A stretch of DNA of 64,000 bases from Ochrobactrum vermis (GTDB lineage: Bacteria > Pseudomonadota > Alphaproteobacteria > Rhizobiales > Rhizobiaceae): positions 1,317,001 through 1,381,000 of the forward strand of contig NZ_PCOC01000002.1 in the NCBI RefSeq assembly GCF_002975205.1, read 5' to 3'. The position numbers were made by a program, and so were the translations under genes. Of this stretch, positions 7,440 to 16,302 are shown piece by piece. Each line of letters begins with the position of its first letter. The stretch's first letter is position 1. Under the pieces are notes generated by a model. The model saw only the letters and a program-made list of their open reading frames with translations. It had not been told where the DNA came from and searched no databases.

Positions 7440-8453
7440 TCACATCCCTGTCCGTATGATCGTTTTCAATCCGTTCGCCTCACCGGCAATCAGCCGGGTA
7501 TAGGCATCCGGAACGTCATCAAGCGAGATTTCCCGGTCGACAAGCTGCAACAGCTGAGCCTCAATATTGGGCAATAGCGTTGCAATTTCATGCAATTCGT
7601 CTTGATAGGCATGGCAGCCGATCAGGCTGATTTCCCGCTCGACCAGACTGTTCGGATCAAGCTCGATCTTGCCATGGGATATGCCGACCAGTGCGAGTGA
7701 GCCGCCGCCGGAAAGTACGTCCAGCGTGGCGTTCAGGACAGCAATATTGCCGGTGGCATCGATGGCGTAACGGATCGGCTTGCCGTCGAGTGCGGCTTCA
7801 AGTGCCGCCTTGTCGAGTGAAACCTTGATTGCGCCGGTGACAATTGAAACGAGATCGGCGCGCTGGTCGTTGCGGTCGCAGACCAGCACCGGACCATCAT
7901 GCAAACGGGAAAGAAGAAGTGCTGCAAGCCCCCCGATTGGCCCGCAACCCACGATAAGGACGCCTTCGCCAGACGGAATGCGCTGCTTGCGGATGGCGTG
8001 CAGCGCCACCGAAAGCGGTTCGCCCATGGCGGCGACCACGGGATTGATGGCGGGATCGTAATGAACGAGGAGATGGGCCGGAAGCGCTGCCTCCTCGGCA
8101 AAGCCGCCGTCGCAGACTTCGCCGATGAAGCCGAGTGTTTCGCAGACATTGTGCCTGCCGCTTTTGCAGGACGGGCATTCGCCACACCAGTAGCGCGAGT
8201 CGGCGATAAAAGTATCGCCGGGTTTGAAACCGGTTACGCCAGCGCCGATTTCAGTCACGATGCCAGCAAATTCGTGGCCTGCGACCGATGGCGAGCGGCT
8301 GATCCACTGCCCGGTCATGAAGTTATGCAGATCGGAGCCGCAGATACCTGCGGCCGATACTTTCAGCCGGACCCAGCCCGGCTCAAGCACCGCTGGCGGG
8401 TCGATGGTCTCGACCCGTAAATCCTTCGCTGCATAAAGCCGGACAGCCTTCAT
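7440..8453 (-). CDS. Zinc-dependent alcohol dehydrogenase, MDR superfamily
   Basis: A 337-residue medium-chain dehydrogenase resembling sorbitol/threonine dehydrogenases. The GICGSDLHNF segment supplies the catalytic Cys, GHEFAG the His-Glu pair, and CGECPSCKSGRHNVC the four structural zinc cysteines. VGCGPIGGLAALL is the NAD(P)-binding loop. The start at 8453 has GAAGGGG upstream; the longer open frame lacks such a site. It lies 13 bases after the histidinol-dehydrogenase-like gene and just before the HutC regulator, so it probably oxidises a polyol or amino alcohol in the same pathway. Substrate not determinable. Confidence 0.85.
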   Translation of the reverse strand: MKAVRLYAAKDLRVETIDPPAVLEPGWVRLKVSAAGICGSDLHNFMTGQWISRSPSVAGHEFAGIVTEIGAGVTGFKPGDTFIADSRYWCGECPSCKSGRHNVCETLGFIGEVCDGGFAEEAALPAHLLVHYDPAINPVVAAMGEPLSVALHAIRKQRIPSGEGVLIVGCGPIGGLAALLLSRLHDGPVLVCDRNDQRADLVSIVTGAIKVSLDKAALEAALDGKPIRYAIDATGNIAVLNATLDVLSGGGSLALVGISHGKIELDPNSLVEREISLIGCHAYQDELHEIATLLPNIEAQLLQLVDREISLDDVPDAYTRLIAGEANGLKTIIRTGM

Positions 8454-8466
8454 CGCACGCCCCTTC

Positions 8467-9783
8467 TCAGAGATAGTCTTTGCGGATTTCCGAAACGGCA
8501 TTCTCGTGTGAGGAAAAACCCTCATAACGTGCCAGTGTGCGGGCGTGTTTTGCAAATTCCGGATAGGCAGATGCCGTCACGTAGCCGATGGAAGAACGCT
8601 TCACGAAATCGGTTACCGAAAGCGGGCCATAGGTGCGCGCCCAGCGGCTGGTTGGCAGCACGGCGTTCGGGCCAAGGCCGAAATTGCCGATGACGACCGG
8701 CGTGTGTGGTCCCATCAGGATTTCGGCGGCTTCCGTGATATGGCCGAGATGCGCAAACGGATCGGTCGAAAGTAGCTCCAGATGTTCCGGCGCATAGTCG
8801 TTGATGAAGCGATAGCTTTCCTCAACTGATGACGTCAGGACGATGCCACCATACTTGCCGGTGAGCACCGTTTTGGAGAAGCCGACGCGCTGTTCGGTCA
8901 TGCGCGCCCAATGATCCGGCAATGCGGCCAGCGCTTCCTCAGCAACACGGCGGCTATGCGTAACGAGCCAGGCCGATGAATCCGGGCCATGTTCCGCCTC
9001 GATCAGGAGGTCGAGCGCGGCTAGTCCGCCCTTCACCGTATCGTCGGCGAAAATGACAGCTTCGGAAGGTCCGGCAGGCAGGCCGGGATCGATGACGCCG
9101 CCCAGCAAACGCTTCGCTGCGACAACCCATGGGCTGCCGGGGCCAACGATCTTGAGCGCCGGTTTCACCGTTTCCGTGCCGTAAGCAACAGCGGCGACAG
9201 CCTGCGCACCGCCGACCTTGTAGACGGTTTCGACACCGGCCAGACGTGCGGCAACGAGTGTTGCGGCATCGACGGAACCATCCGGCGTCGGCGGGGTGAC
9301 GATGGCAAGTTCCGGCACGCCAGCAACCACAGCCGGAACGGCTGTCATCATGGTGACGGACGGAAACGCGCCCTTGCCACGCGGGATATAGAGCGCGACG
9401 GAACGGATCGGCGTGAAGCGGTCGCCTGCAAAAGCGCCGGGACGCATTTCCTTCAGCCACATCGCTTCCGGCTTCTGCTCCTCGTGGAAATGGCGGATAT
9501 TGTCGATGCCGAACTTGATGGCCTCGATCACGTCCTTCTCCACCTTGTCGAAGGCGGCATCGAACTCGGCTTCTGTCGCCTTGATATTGGCCGGATCGAC
9601 TTCAGCCTTGTCGAGATCACGCGCAAAGCGGACAAGCGCCGCATCGCCTTCGGTGCGAACGGCTTCGATGATCGGCTTCACCTTCTCAATGAAGCCGGAC
9701 AGGTCGGTTTCCGAACGCTTGAGAAGTTCAGCGCGCTCGGCATCGTCCAGTTTTGCCAGTTCGTAAAAAGAAACATCGGACAT
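8467..9783 (-). CDS. Histidinol-dehydrogenase-like oxidoreductase, not HisD
   Basis: A 438-residue member of the histidinol dehydrogenase fold. The catalytic Glu-His pair is kept (Glu333-His334 in YAPEHLEL) as are Glu421 and His426 near the end. But residues corresponding to zinc ligands and substrate contacts in E. coli HisD differ: Gln259 is Glu262, Asp360 is Asn367 (IGNFGLGPN), and His367 is Ala374 (GPNAVLPT). Loss of the imidazole-contacting His argues against histidinol. The superfamily also holds catabolic 1,2-diol enzymes such as sulfopropanediol 3-dehydrogenase HpsN, a better guess. The start has AAGGAG nine bases upstream. It follows the ABC permease genes in one operon. Confidence 0.85.
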   Translation of the reverse strand: MSDVSFYELAKLDDAERAELLKRSETDLSGFIEKVKPIIEAVRTEGDAALVRFARDLDKAEVDPANIKATEAEFDAAFDKVEKDVIEAIKFGIDNIRHFHEEQKPEAMWLKEMRPGAFAGDRFTPIRSVALYIPRGKGAFPSVTMMTAVPAVVAGVPELAIVTPPTPDGSVDAATLVAARLAGVETVYKVGGAQAVAAVAYGTETVKPALKIVGPGSPWVVAAKRLLGGVIDPGLPAGPSEAVIFADDTVKGGLAALDLLIEAEHGPDSSAWLVTHSRRVAEEALAALPDHWARMTEQRVGFSKTVLTGKYGGIVLTSSVEESYRFINDYAPEHLELLSTDPFAHLGHITEAAEILMGPHTPVVIGNFGLGPNAVLPTSRWARTYGPLSVTDFVKRSSIGYVTASAYPEFAKHARTLARYEGFSSHENAVSEIRKDYL

Positions 9784-9821
9784 GATCGGCTCCTTGCAGG
9801 TTGCGGCGGTGGCGCAACCCG

Positions 9822-10622
9822 TCATTTCGATTTGAGGAAGATGTCGAGCCCGACCAGCCGGTCGAGCAGGAAGATGGCGGCAGCGGCACAGGCGATAAAG
9901 ACAACTGAGATGGCCGCAAGGTCGGGCGTGATGATGGACCGGATCGAATTGTAGATCTGCACAGGCAGCGTTACGATGCGCGCATCGACCAGAAGCAGGC
10001 TCACCAGAAATTCGTTCAGTGCCAGGATGAACATCAACAGCGAGCCGCTGATGACGCCCGGCACGACGACCGGCAGCGTGACGAAGAAGAATGTCGAGAT
10101 CGGCCCTGCCCCGCAATTGGCGGCGGCAAGTTCCAGATCGGCATCGAGATTGGCGGCACTCGCCGTCACGGCCCAGATCATGAAGGGCAGATTGATGACG
10201 CAGGCTGCAATCCCCACCGGCCAGAGTTGCCCCAGAATACCGGCATGACCGAAGATCAGCATCAAACCGATGCCGGAACCGATTAGCGGAATGGTGAACG
10301 GCAGCAACAGGTAAATCTGGATCGTCTTTTCAAACCGCACCGCATATTTCGCCAGCGCTATGCCAGCCAGCGTTCCGACGGGAATTGCGACGATGGTGCA
10401 GATGAACGAGACATAGAGCGAGCGTAGAAAAGCGTCCCAGAGATCGCTCGTTCCGGCGATCTTCTGATACCATTTGAACGAAAACCCTTCCGGCGGGAAG
10501 GTAATCATGTTGCCGGACGTGAACGACGCCCCAAGCACAACGATGGTCGGCGCGGAAAGAAGTACCAGAACGGCAATTACAAACGTCCAGATGACGATGG
10601 ATTTCGACAATGGCGAGGTCAT
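9822..10622 (-). CDS. ABC transporter permease, PotC-like
   Basis: A 266-residue inner-membrane permease with six hydrophobic segments. The cytoplasmic EAA loop is visible around DLELAAANCGAGPISTFFFV. The sequence type is the PotC/spermidine-putrescine group (also used for iron, 2-aminoethylphosphonate and opines). It overlaps the upstream permease by four bases (ATGA) and is followed 38 bases later by the dehydrogenase gene. Works with the binding protein, second permease and ATPase of the same operon. Confidence 0.85.
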   Translation of the reverse strand: MTSPLSKSIVIWTFVIAVLVLLSAPTIVVLGASFTSGNMITFPPEGFSFKWYQKIAGTSDLWDAFLRSLYVSFICTIVAIPVGTLAGIALAKYAVRFEKTIQIYLLLPFTIPLIGSGIGLMLIFGHAGILGQLWPVGIAACVINLPFMIWAVTASAANLDADLELAAANCGAGPISTFFFVTLPVVVPGVISGSLLMFILALNEFLVSLLLVDARIVTLPVQIYNSIRSIITPDLAAISVVFIACAAAAIFLLDRLVGLDIFLKSK

Positions 10623-11563
10623 TTGCGCGCCCTCCCCATGGCAAGCGTGCCTGCCCCGAACAGCGTGAACACGATCCCCACGAGAATGGAACCGACGCCG
10701 ACGAGAAGCAGCGCGAGCGTCGCCCCGAGCCCTTGATCGGATGTGCGGAAGAACTGGTCATAGATCGCATTGGCGATGAAATCCTGCGATCCGCCGCCCA
10801 GAATGGCCGGAACGGCAAAGTCGGTGAGCGACAGTGTCATTACCACCAACCCCGCGCCGATCAGACCCGGACGGGCCATGGGCAGGACAACATGGGCGAA
10901 TGTCCGCAGCCAGTTTGCACCGAGCGAGCTTGCCGCAGCTTCCATTTCTTCCGGAATGGCAGTCAGCGCCGGTGCGAGCATCAGCACTGCGAATGGCAGC
11001 ATGTACTGAATGAGACCGAACAGAACTGCCGGATAATTATAGAGCAGCCGCATCGGTGCGATGCCGACAAGTCCAAGCGCCTCGTTCACCATCCCTTGAT
11101 TGCCCAGAATGATGAGCCAGCCATAGGCACGCACGACCTGACCGATGAAGAAGGGCAGAAACAGCGCGATCAGCAGAAATTTGCGCAATGCAGTCGAAGG
11201 CGTTCTGACCATCAGATAGGCATAGGGAAATGCCAGAATGAGCGTGAATGCGGTCACGATAAGCGAGCCGGACAGGCTGCGCCATGCCACGGTCGCAAAA
11301 AGGCTTTCCGTCAGCGCGCGTTTGTAATTGGCGAGCGTATAATAATCCGACATCAGGAATGTCGAGGTGTCGAGCGTGCGAAGGCTGGTATCGCCAATCT
11401 GGATCAGACCCAGCACCAACAGCCCGACCAGAACAATCGCCGGAAACAGCATCAGATAGGGCACGGCGCGGTTGAACCGCGCGGGCCATAAAATGGCTGC
11501 GATTGCTTCCAGCGCGTCCATGATGCGCCATGTCATGGGATAGGCAGTGCGTGCCGCTCGCAT
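10619..11563 (-). CDS. ABC transporter permease, PotB-like
   Basis: A 314-residue inner-membrane permease with six main hydrophobic segments and an EAA loop at EMEAAASSLGANWLRTFAHV. A hydrophilic N-terminal extension of some 30 residues precedes the first helix, so an internal start (MTWRIM or MDALEA) is possible. It forms the heteromeric channel with the PotC-like gene that overlaps its end. Confidence 0.85.
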   Translation of the reverse strand: MRAARTAYPMTWRIMDALEAIAAILWPARFNRAVPYLMLFPAIVLVGLLVLGLIQIGDTSLRTLDTSTFLMSDYYTLANYKRALTESLFATVAWRSLSGSLIVTAFTLILAFPYAYLMVRTPSTALRKFLLIALFLPFFIGQVVRAYGWLIILGNQGMVNEALGLVGIAPMRLLYNYPAVLFGLIQYMLPFAVLMLAPALTAIPEEMEAAASSLGANWLRTFAHVVLPMARPGLIGAGLVVMTLSLTDFAVPAILGGGSQDFIANAIYDQFFRTSDQGLGATLALLLVGVGSILVGIVFTLFGAGTLAMGRARK

Positions 11564-11603
11564 GTTTCAATTCCTGAATGTTTGCCTTGAAATTTGGGGC
11601 ATA

Positions 11604-11628
11604 CGGATCGCCCTTTTCGGGCGATCCG
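11604..11628 (-). terminator. Intercistronic stem-loop after binding-protein gene
   Basis: CGGATCGCCC (11604-11613) pairs perfectly with GGGCGATCCG (11619-11628) around a TTTTC loop. It lies 20 bases after the binding-protein stop and before the permease. No T-run follows on the minus strand, so it more likely protects the upstream mRNA or gives partial termination than ends the operon. Confidence 0.6.
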
Positions 11629-11647
11629 TCTTATGTATCGAGCTGGA

Positions 11648-12763
11648 TCAGCCCTGCATGATGGCCTTGAATTTCGAGAACCATTCGCTCTCGTTCTGCA
11701 CCTGCACCTTTGCCGAAATACGGATGAGGTGCTTGAAATCCTCGTCCTTGGTCGGATAGGCCGGATCGTTCACCAGATCTGCGGGCGGGGTCAGGCCCGG
11801 CACGACGCCCGGCAGGCCGAGGCCATCGAGCCAGACCTGCTGCGCATCCTTGGTGAGAGCGAAGTTGATATATTCCTTAGCCCAGTAAAGTTCGTCCTCC
11901 GGCAGGCCCTTCGGAATCCACAGGCCGTCGGTGTCGAACTTCGCGCCCTCTTCCGGAACGGTCCAGTCGATCTTGACGCCGTTCTTCTGGGCTTCGCGTG
12001 CATTGGTGGAAATGGTGCAGGCCAGATCGATTTCGCCCTTCTGGAACCAGGTAGTGAAATCCGGGTCTTCGCCGAGAAGCGGCTGCTGCTGCTTCACCTT
12101 GGCGATGAAATCCCATGCGGGCTGCATGTTGCCCGGAATGTCCTCCAGCTTGCCGCCACCGGCAACCTGTGCCGGGAAATGGAAGCCGATACCGTCGTTA
12201 TAAAGCGCGATGCGGCCCTTGAACTTCGGATCGAGCAGAGCGTGCCACGACTTCGGCGGGCCATCGGGGAAGGCTTCCGGACGATAGGCCAGCACATAGA
12301 CATAGCCATATGTGTTGACGATCGGATAGCCATCGAGACCGACAGGCTTGGCAAGATCGGTGGTGTTCTTGAGGTTAGGCAGATCCGAAAGGTCTTCCGT
12401 CACGCCGCGCAATGCCGATTTGGTCGCATTGGTTGTCGTATCCCAGTTGACGTGGATCGGCGGGACACGCTTCTGCGCAACGGCAGCCCAGAGTTTCGGC
12501 TGGATTTCGTTATCTTCCGTCAGGTCGTGACGGATGGAAATGCCGGTCTTAGCGGTGAACGGATCGGACACGCCAGCTTTCAGCGCTTCCACCCAGCTAC
12601 CGCCCCAGGCCCGAACGATCAGCTCCTTGGGCTTTGCCGGTTCTTCGGCAAATGCACGCGACAGGCCGAGCGAGGTTGTGCCGGCAACTGTGGCAAAAGC
12701 ACCTGCACTTTGCAGGAAGCGGCGGCGGTCAAGTATCAGGAAAGGCTTTTTCAGATTGCTCAT
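11648..12763 (-). CDS. ABC transporter substrate-binding protein, PotD-like, Tat signal
   Basis: A 371-residue periplasmic binding protein. DRRRFLQSAGAFATVAG is a twin-arginine signal, with cleavage probably near RAFAEE. Mature features such as LIVRAWGGSWVEAL, NTYGYVYVLAYR and YWAKEYINFALTKDAQQ are those of the polyamine/iron/phosphonate binding group. It is separated from the ATPase gene by a dispersed repeat and from the permease by a stem-loop. Expected to deliver the substrate of the HisD-like enzyme. Confidence 0.85.
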   Translation of the reverse strand: MSNLKKPFLILDRRRFLQSAGAFATVAGTTSLGLSRAFAEEPAKPKELIVRAWGGSWVEALKAGVSDPFTAKTGISIRHDLTEDNEIQPKLWAAVAQKRVPPIHVNWDTTTNATKSALRGVTEDLSDLPNLKNTTDLAKPVGLDGYPIVNTYGYVYVLAYRPEAFPDGPPKSWHALLDPKFKGRIALYNDGIGFHFPAQVAGGGKLEDIPGNMQPAWDFIAKVKQQQPLLGEDPDFTTWFQKGEIDLACTISTNAREAQKNGVKIDWTVPEEGAKFDTDGLWIPKGLPEDELYWAKEYINFALTKDAQQVWLDGLGLPGVVPGLTPPADLVNDPAYPTKDEDFKHLIRISAKVQVQNESEWFSKFKAIMQG

Positions 12764-12802
12764 TTTGTTTCTCCTCTGGAGTTTCCCCGTAATGTTTCAA
12801 TT

Positions 12803-12906
12803 TAGAGCATGTCCAGCAAAAATTCGAAGCGGTTTTGCGTCGGATAATGCGTAAAAACAAAGAGATAGAGCTGTTCCGACGGTTCATTTGAACCGGAACC
12901 GCTCTA
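12803..12906 (+). repeat. Dispersed palindromic repeat, copy 2
   Basis: About 104 bases starting TAGAGCATGTCCAGCAAAAA, with an internal GCGGTTTTGCGTCGGATAAT segment and ending GGAACCGCTCTA. It lies inside the ABC operon. Its last CTA, read on the minus strand, is the TAG stop of the ATPase gene. Confidence 0.7.
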
Positions 12907-14040
12907 GGTGGCAAAGACGATGAGATCGCGGGCATTCCAGCCAAGATGCACGGTCTCGCCTTCTGTGAACTGGCTATGGCCGATAGGATCGTGATCGAAG
13001 ACGCGCATCAGCACGTCTCCCAAGGCAGGAACCCGCAATTCATAGACGATGCGTTCGCCTTCGAAGATCGCATCGGTAACGATGCCTTCAAGCACGGTGT
13101 CGAGTTCTGAATGTGCTGCCGCACTGCCCCCAAGACGGATCTGTTCGGCACGGATGGCACAGGAGACGTTTGCGCCGGAGCCAACTGTTCCGCGCCCCTC
13201 GCCCGTCATGCCGACGAGAGCAATTCCCGCATCGACCCGCACAAGATTGCCGTCGAGCGAAGATGCCTTGCCGGAAATGAAATTGGTGACGCCGATGAAG
13301 TTCGCCACAAAGGCGTTTGAGGGGTTGCGGTAGGTTTCGGATGGCTGGGCCATCTGCTGGATTTCACCGCCATCCATGACGATGATTTCATCGGATACGA
13401 CGAGCGCTTCGCGTTGGTCGTGGGTGACATTGATGGTCGTGACGCCAAGTTCCCGCTGGATACGGCGGAATTCAAGCTGCATTTCCTCGCGCAGCTTGCG
13501 GTCGAGTGCGGCCAGAGGTTCGTCGAGCAAAAGCAGGTCCGGTTCGAAAACCAGAGCACGCGCGATGGCGACACGCTGTTGCTGACCACCGGAAAGCTCG
13601 TGCACACGCCGCCCGCCAAGGCCATTGAGGCGAACGAGGTCGAGATAGCGTTCCACCCGCTCCGGGATCGACCGTGCATCGAAGCGGCGCATTTTCAGGG
13701 GAAAGGCAACGTTTTCGGCTGCCGTCATATGCGGAAACAGCGCGAGTTTCTGGAAAACCATGCCGATGGAGCGCTTGTGCGGCGGCACGGCGCTAACTGC
13801 TTCGCCATTGATGAAGATCTCGCCGATGCTTGGCCGCTGGAAACCGGCAATGAGGCGGAGAAGCGTCGTCTTGCCGGAACCGGATGGCCCGAGAATGGTC
13901 AGAAAACGGCCCTTGGCGAGATCGAAAGATGCCGCACGCACGGCATGGAAGCCGTTATAGATCATGCTGACATTGTTGACCGATACGGCAGCCGGTCCGT
14001 TGGAGACTTTACGGCCAGTTCCGGTTTCGGTTGTATTCAT
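12904..14040 (-). CDS. ABC transporter ATP-binding protein, PotA-like
   Basis: A 378-residue ATPase: Walker A GPSGSGKTT at about residue 52, Q-loop FQKLALFPH, signature LSGGQQQR, Walker B LLLLDEP, H-loop VTHDQ, then a C-terminal TOBE domain (from about residue 270, containing IRAEQIRLGG). The layout is that of PotA/FbpC energising subunits. The gene is second in the operon, after the SDR. The TAG stop is the edge of a dispersed repeat. Confidence 0.9.
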   Translation of the reverse strand: MNTTETGTGRKVSNGPAAVSVNNVSMIYNGFHAVRAASFDLAKGRFLTILGPSGSGKTTLLRLIAGFQRPSIGEIFINGEAVSAVPPHKRSIGMVFQKLALFPHMTAAENVAFPLKMRRFDARSIPERVERYLDLVRLNGLGGRRVHELSGGQQQRVAIARALVFEPDLLLLDEPLAALDRKLREEMQLEFRRIQRELGVTTINVTHDQREALVVSDEIIVMDGGEIQQMAQPSETYRNPSNAFVANFIGVTNFISGKASSLDGNLVRVDAGIALVGMTGEGRGTVGSGANVSCAIRAEQIRLGGSAAAHSELDTVLEGIVTDAIFEGERIVYELRVPALGDVLMRVFDHDPIGHSQFTEGETVHLGWNARDLIVFAT

Positions 14041-14133
14041 CGCTGTTTCCCATTTCAGTCAAAGCACCGGAAGGTACTTTATGAAGTTATTTCAATCCTG
14101 TTTCGCAATCTGCTGATATTCCTCATGAGGATA

Positions 14134-14910
14134 TCAGATCGATGCCAGATAACCGCCGTCGATAGGGATAACCTGCCCCGTGACATAGGATGACGCTGAG
14201 CTTGCCAGGAACACCACAGCGCCCGCAATGTCTTCCATGGCGCCGAAACGACCCTGCGGAATTTTGCCCAGCATTGCCTTCTGCCAGTCGTCGTTCTCGT
14301 AAAACACATCGGTCATGGCAGTGCGAAAATAGCCCGGCGCGATGCCGTTGACGCGAATGCCGGAGGGCGCCCATTCTGTTGCCAGAGCGTGCGTCATGCC
14401 CATGAGGCCAGATTTGGAAGAACCGTAAGGAGCGGCGGTCGGCACGCCGACATAGGAGGTCAGCGAGCACAGATTGATGATCGCGCCACCCTTGCCGCTC
14501 TCCGTCATCTGGCGGGCAGCGGCCTGTGCGCAGAAAAACGCGCCTTTGAGATTGGTTGCAACGATGCGATCCCAGAGCGCCTCATCCACCTCAAGCGAGG
14601 GGCGTATTTCTTCATAGCCCGCATTGTTGACGAGAATATCGAGGCCGCCGAGAGCATCGGCCGCTTGCGCGACGGTGGCACTGCAGGCGGAGATATCGCG
14701 TACATCGAGCGAAAGGGCTGCCGAGGCGCGGCCATGGGCGGCAATACGGGATGCCGTTTCGGAAAGATTGTCGGACTTGCGCGCTGTAATGGCGACGTCG
14801 GCACCAGCCGAGGCGAGCGCTTCGGCAATGGCCTGTCCCAGTCCTCGGCTTGCACCGGTGACCAGCGCTTTACGCCCGCTAAGGTCGAAAAGCGATAAAA
14901 CCTGCATCAT
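14134..14910 (-). CDS. Short-chain dehydrogenase/reductase
   Basis: A 258-residue classical SDR: TGASRGLG cofactor loop at about residue 18, NNAG, catalytic Ser in CSLTSYV, YGSSK for Tyr and Lys, and a DGGY end. Most like gluconate 5-dehydrogenase/3-oxoacyl reductase types; the acidic residue after beta-2 is absent (ITARK), so NADP is plausible. It is the first gene of the leftward operon, next to the HutC-type operator, which makes it a likely pathway enzyme rather than a fatty acid reductase. Confidence 0.8.
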   Translation of the reverse strand: MMQVLSLFDLSGRKALVTGASRGLGQAIAEALASAGADVAITARKSDNLSETASRIAAHGRASAALSLDVRDISACSATVAQAADALGGLDILVNNAGYEEIRPSLEVDEALWDRIVATNLKGAFFCAQAAARQMTESGKGGAIINLCSLTSYVGVPTAAPYGSSKSGLMGMTHALATEWAPSGIRVNGIAPGYFRTAMTDVFYENDDWQKAMLGKIPQGRFGAMEDIAGAVVFLASSASSYVTGQVIPIDGGYLASI

Positions 14911-15025
14911 GTTCCCCTGCGGACCTTTGGCAAAACAATATTGTTACCCGAACTTCTACTTGTTCCGGGTCGAATGTTTAGCAATTTTTTGTGGTCTCCC
15001 CAGCATAGGACCATCTTTTTCATAA

Positions 15026-15049
15026 CTTGTCTATACATATATATACAAA
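15026..15049. promoter_or_regulatory. HutC-type operator between SDR operon and aminotransferase
   Basis: CTTGTCTATACAT spans 15026-15038. Its core GTCTATAC (15029-15036) fits GTMTAKAC, the consensus described for HutC-subfamily GntR regulators. A second imperfect half (TATATACAAAA, 15040-15050) follows. The site serves both the leftward operon that encodes the HutC-like regulator and the rightward aminotransferase gene. Confidence 0.55.
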
Positions 15050-15123
15050 ATTGGATTTTAGTCTTAGAACTTCTCTCCAAAAGGCGCGCATCAAACGAAG
15101 CGCCGTATCAGAGGAGAACGTGA

Positions 15124-16248
15124 ATGGCTCAGAAAAATGCCCGGCTTGGTGATCTGATTCGGCCTGAAATCCGTGGTCTCAGCCCCTATAATGCCGGTCT
15201 CACCATTGCCGAAGTGGAGGCGCATTATCATCCCCCGGCGATAGCAAAACTGGGCTCCAACGAAAACCCGCTCGGACCTTCGCCAAAGGTGCAGGCACTC
15301 TTTTCCGGCGCTCATGATCTGCTGCGGCTTTACCCTGATCCGTCGGGACGCGAACTGGCGCGGGAAATCGCGACGGAGTTCGATTGGCCGCAGGACAGCA
15401 TCATTCTCGGCAACGGATCGGAAGACCTGATCGGCGTGATCTGCCGCACTGTTTTGCGGCCCGGCGACCGGGTGGTCACACTTTACCCATCCTTTCCGCT
15501 GCATGAGGACTATGCGACGACGATGGGCGCGACCGTCGAGCGGGTTGAAGTGACGCCGTCGCTTGAGGTCGATGTGGATGCGCTGGTGACAGCGCTTGCG
15601 GTCGCTCCGCGTCTCGTCATGTTCGCAAATCCGCTCAATCCGGTTGGAACCTGGCTGACACCGGAAGCGATGCAGCGCGTTATCGATGCTGTTTCGCCGG
15701 AAACGTTGCTGGTCGTGGACGAAGCCTATGCGGAATATGCAGCCGGTGACGATTATCCGTCTGCCGCTGCACTTCTGCGCGACAGCGGTCTCAACTGGGT
15801 GGCGCTGCGCACTTTCTCCAAGGCTTACGGGCTGGCCGGAGTCCGTCTGGGGTTCGGGCTTGTCAGCGATCCGGAGCTACGTGGGTTTCTGGACCGCGCC
15901 CGCACACCTTTCAACGCCAATGGCATTGCGCAGGCGGCCGGGCTGGTTGCGCGCCGCGACACAGACCATCTTGCAAAAGGTATCGCGCTTGCGCTCCGTG
16001 AGCGGAACCGGTTGGCTGCTTTTCTGGGCGAGCGGCAAATCCGTTTCGCGCCCTCCAAGGGGAATTTTCTGTTCATCGACGTGAAGTCGGATTCCGTTGC
16101 ATTTGCCGAAAAGCTCCTGCGGGACGGTGTCATCGTGAAGCCCTGGAAACAACAGGGTTACACGACCTTCATTCGCGTCAGTGTCGGAGCACCGGAAGAG
16201 AATGATCTTTTCATGCGCTCTTTCGAAAAGGCCTCCGGGCTGGCCTAA
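15124..16248 (+). CDS. HisC-like PLP-dependent aminotransferase
   Basis: A 374-residue fold-type I aminotransferase of the histidinol-phosphate/aromatic class. Visible are LGSNENPLGPSP at the N-terminal substrate segment, NPLNPVGTWL, VVDEAYAEY with the cofactor Asp and Tyr, and TFSKAYGLAGVRLGF with the PLP lysine. GAGGAGA lies about eight bases before the ATG. It faces the eight-gene operon across a shared operator and is not beside any his gene, so a catabolic role with the HisD-like enzyme is likelier than histidine synthesis. Gene pairing is seen; the role is inferred. Confidence 0.85.
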   Translation: MAQKNARLGDLIRPEIRGLSPYNAGLTIAEVEAHYHPPAIAKLGSNENPLGPSPKVQALFSGAHDLLRLYPDPSGRELAREIATEFDWPQDSIILGNGSEDLIGVICRTVLRPGDRVVTLYPSFPLHEDYATTMGATVERVEVTPSLEVDVDALVTALAVAPRLVMFANPLNPVGTWLTPEAMQRVIDAVSPETLLVVDEAYAEYAAGDDYPSAAALLRDSGLNWVALRTFSKAYGLAGVRLGFGLVSDPELRGFLDRARTPFNANGIAQAAGLVARRDTDHLAKGIALALRERNRLAAFLGERQIRFAPSKGNFLFIDVKSDSVAFAEKLLRDGVIVKPWKQQGYTTFIRVSVGAPEENDLFMRSFEKASGLA

Positions 16249-16302
16249 GTTTAAAAGCAGGTTTCGGGAGGCGGCCTTCCGATCTCGTGCTAGAAAGGGC
16301 GC

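Noticed and set aside
8467-9783. Calling this gene hisD
   Set aside because: Residues that contact zinc and histidinol are changed and the context is catabolic with an importer and HutC-type regulator, not a his operon.
11594-12805. 403-codon plus-strand frame opposite the PotD-like gene
   Set aside because: The minus-strand product is a full binding protein inside an operon; the antisense translation shows no family features.
15124-16248. Calling this gene hisC for histidine biosynthesis
   Set aside because: No biosynthetic his genes nearby and it shares a control region with a catabolic operon; the substrate is left open.
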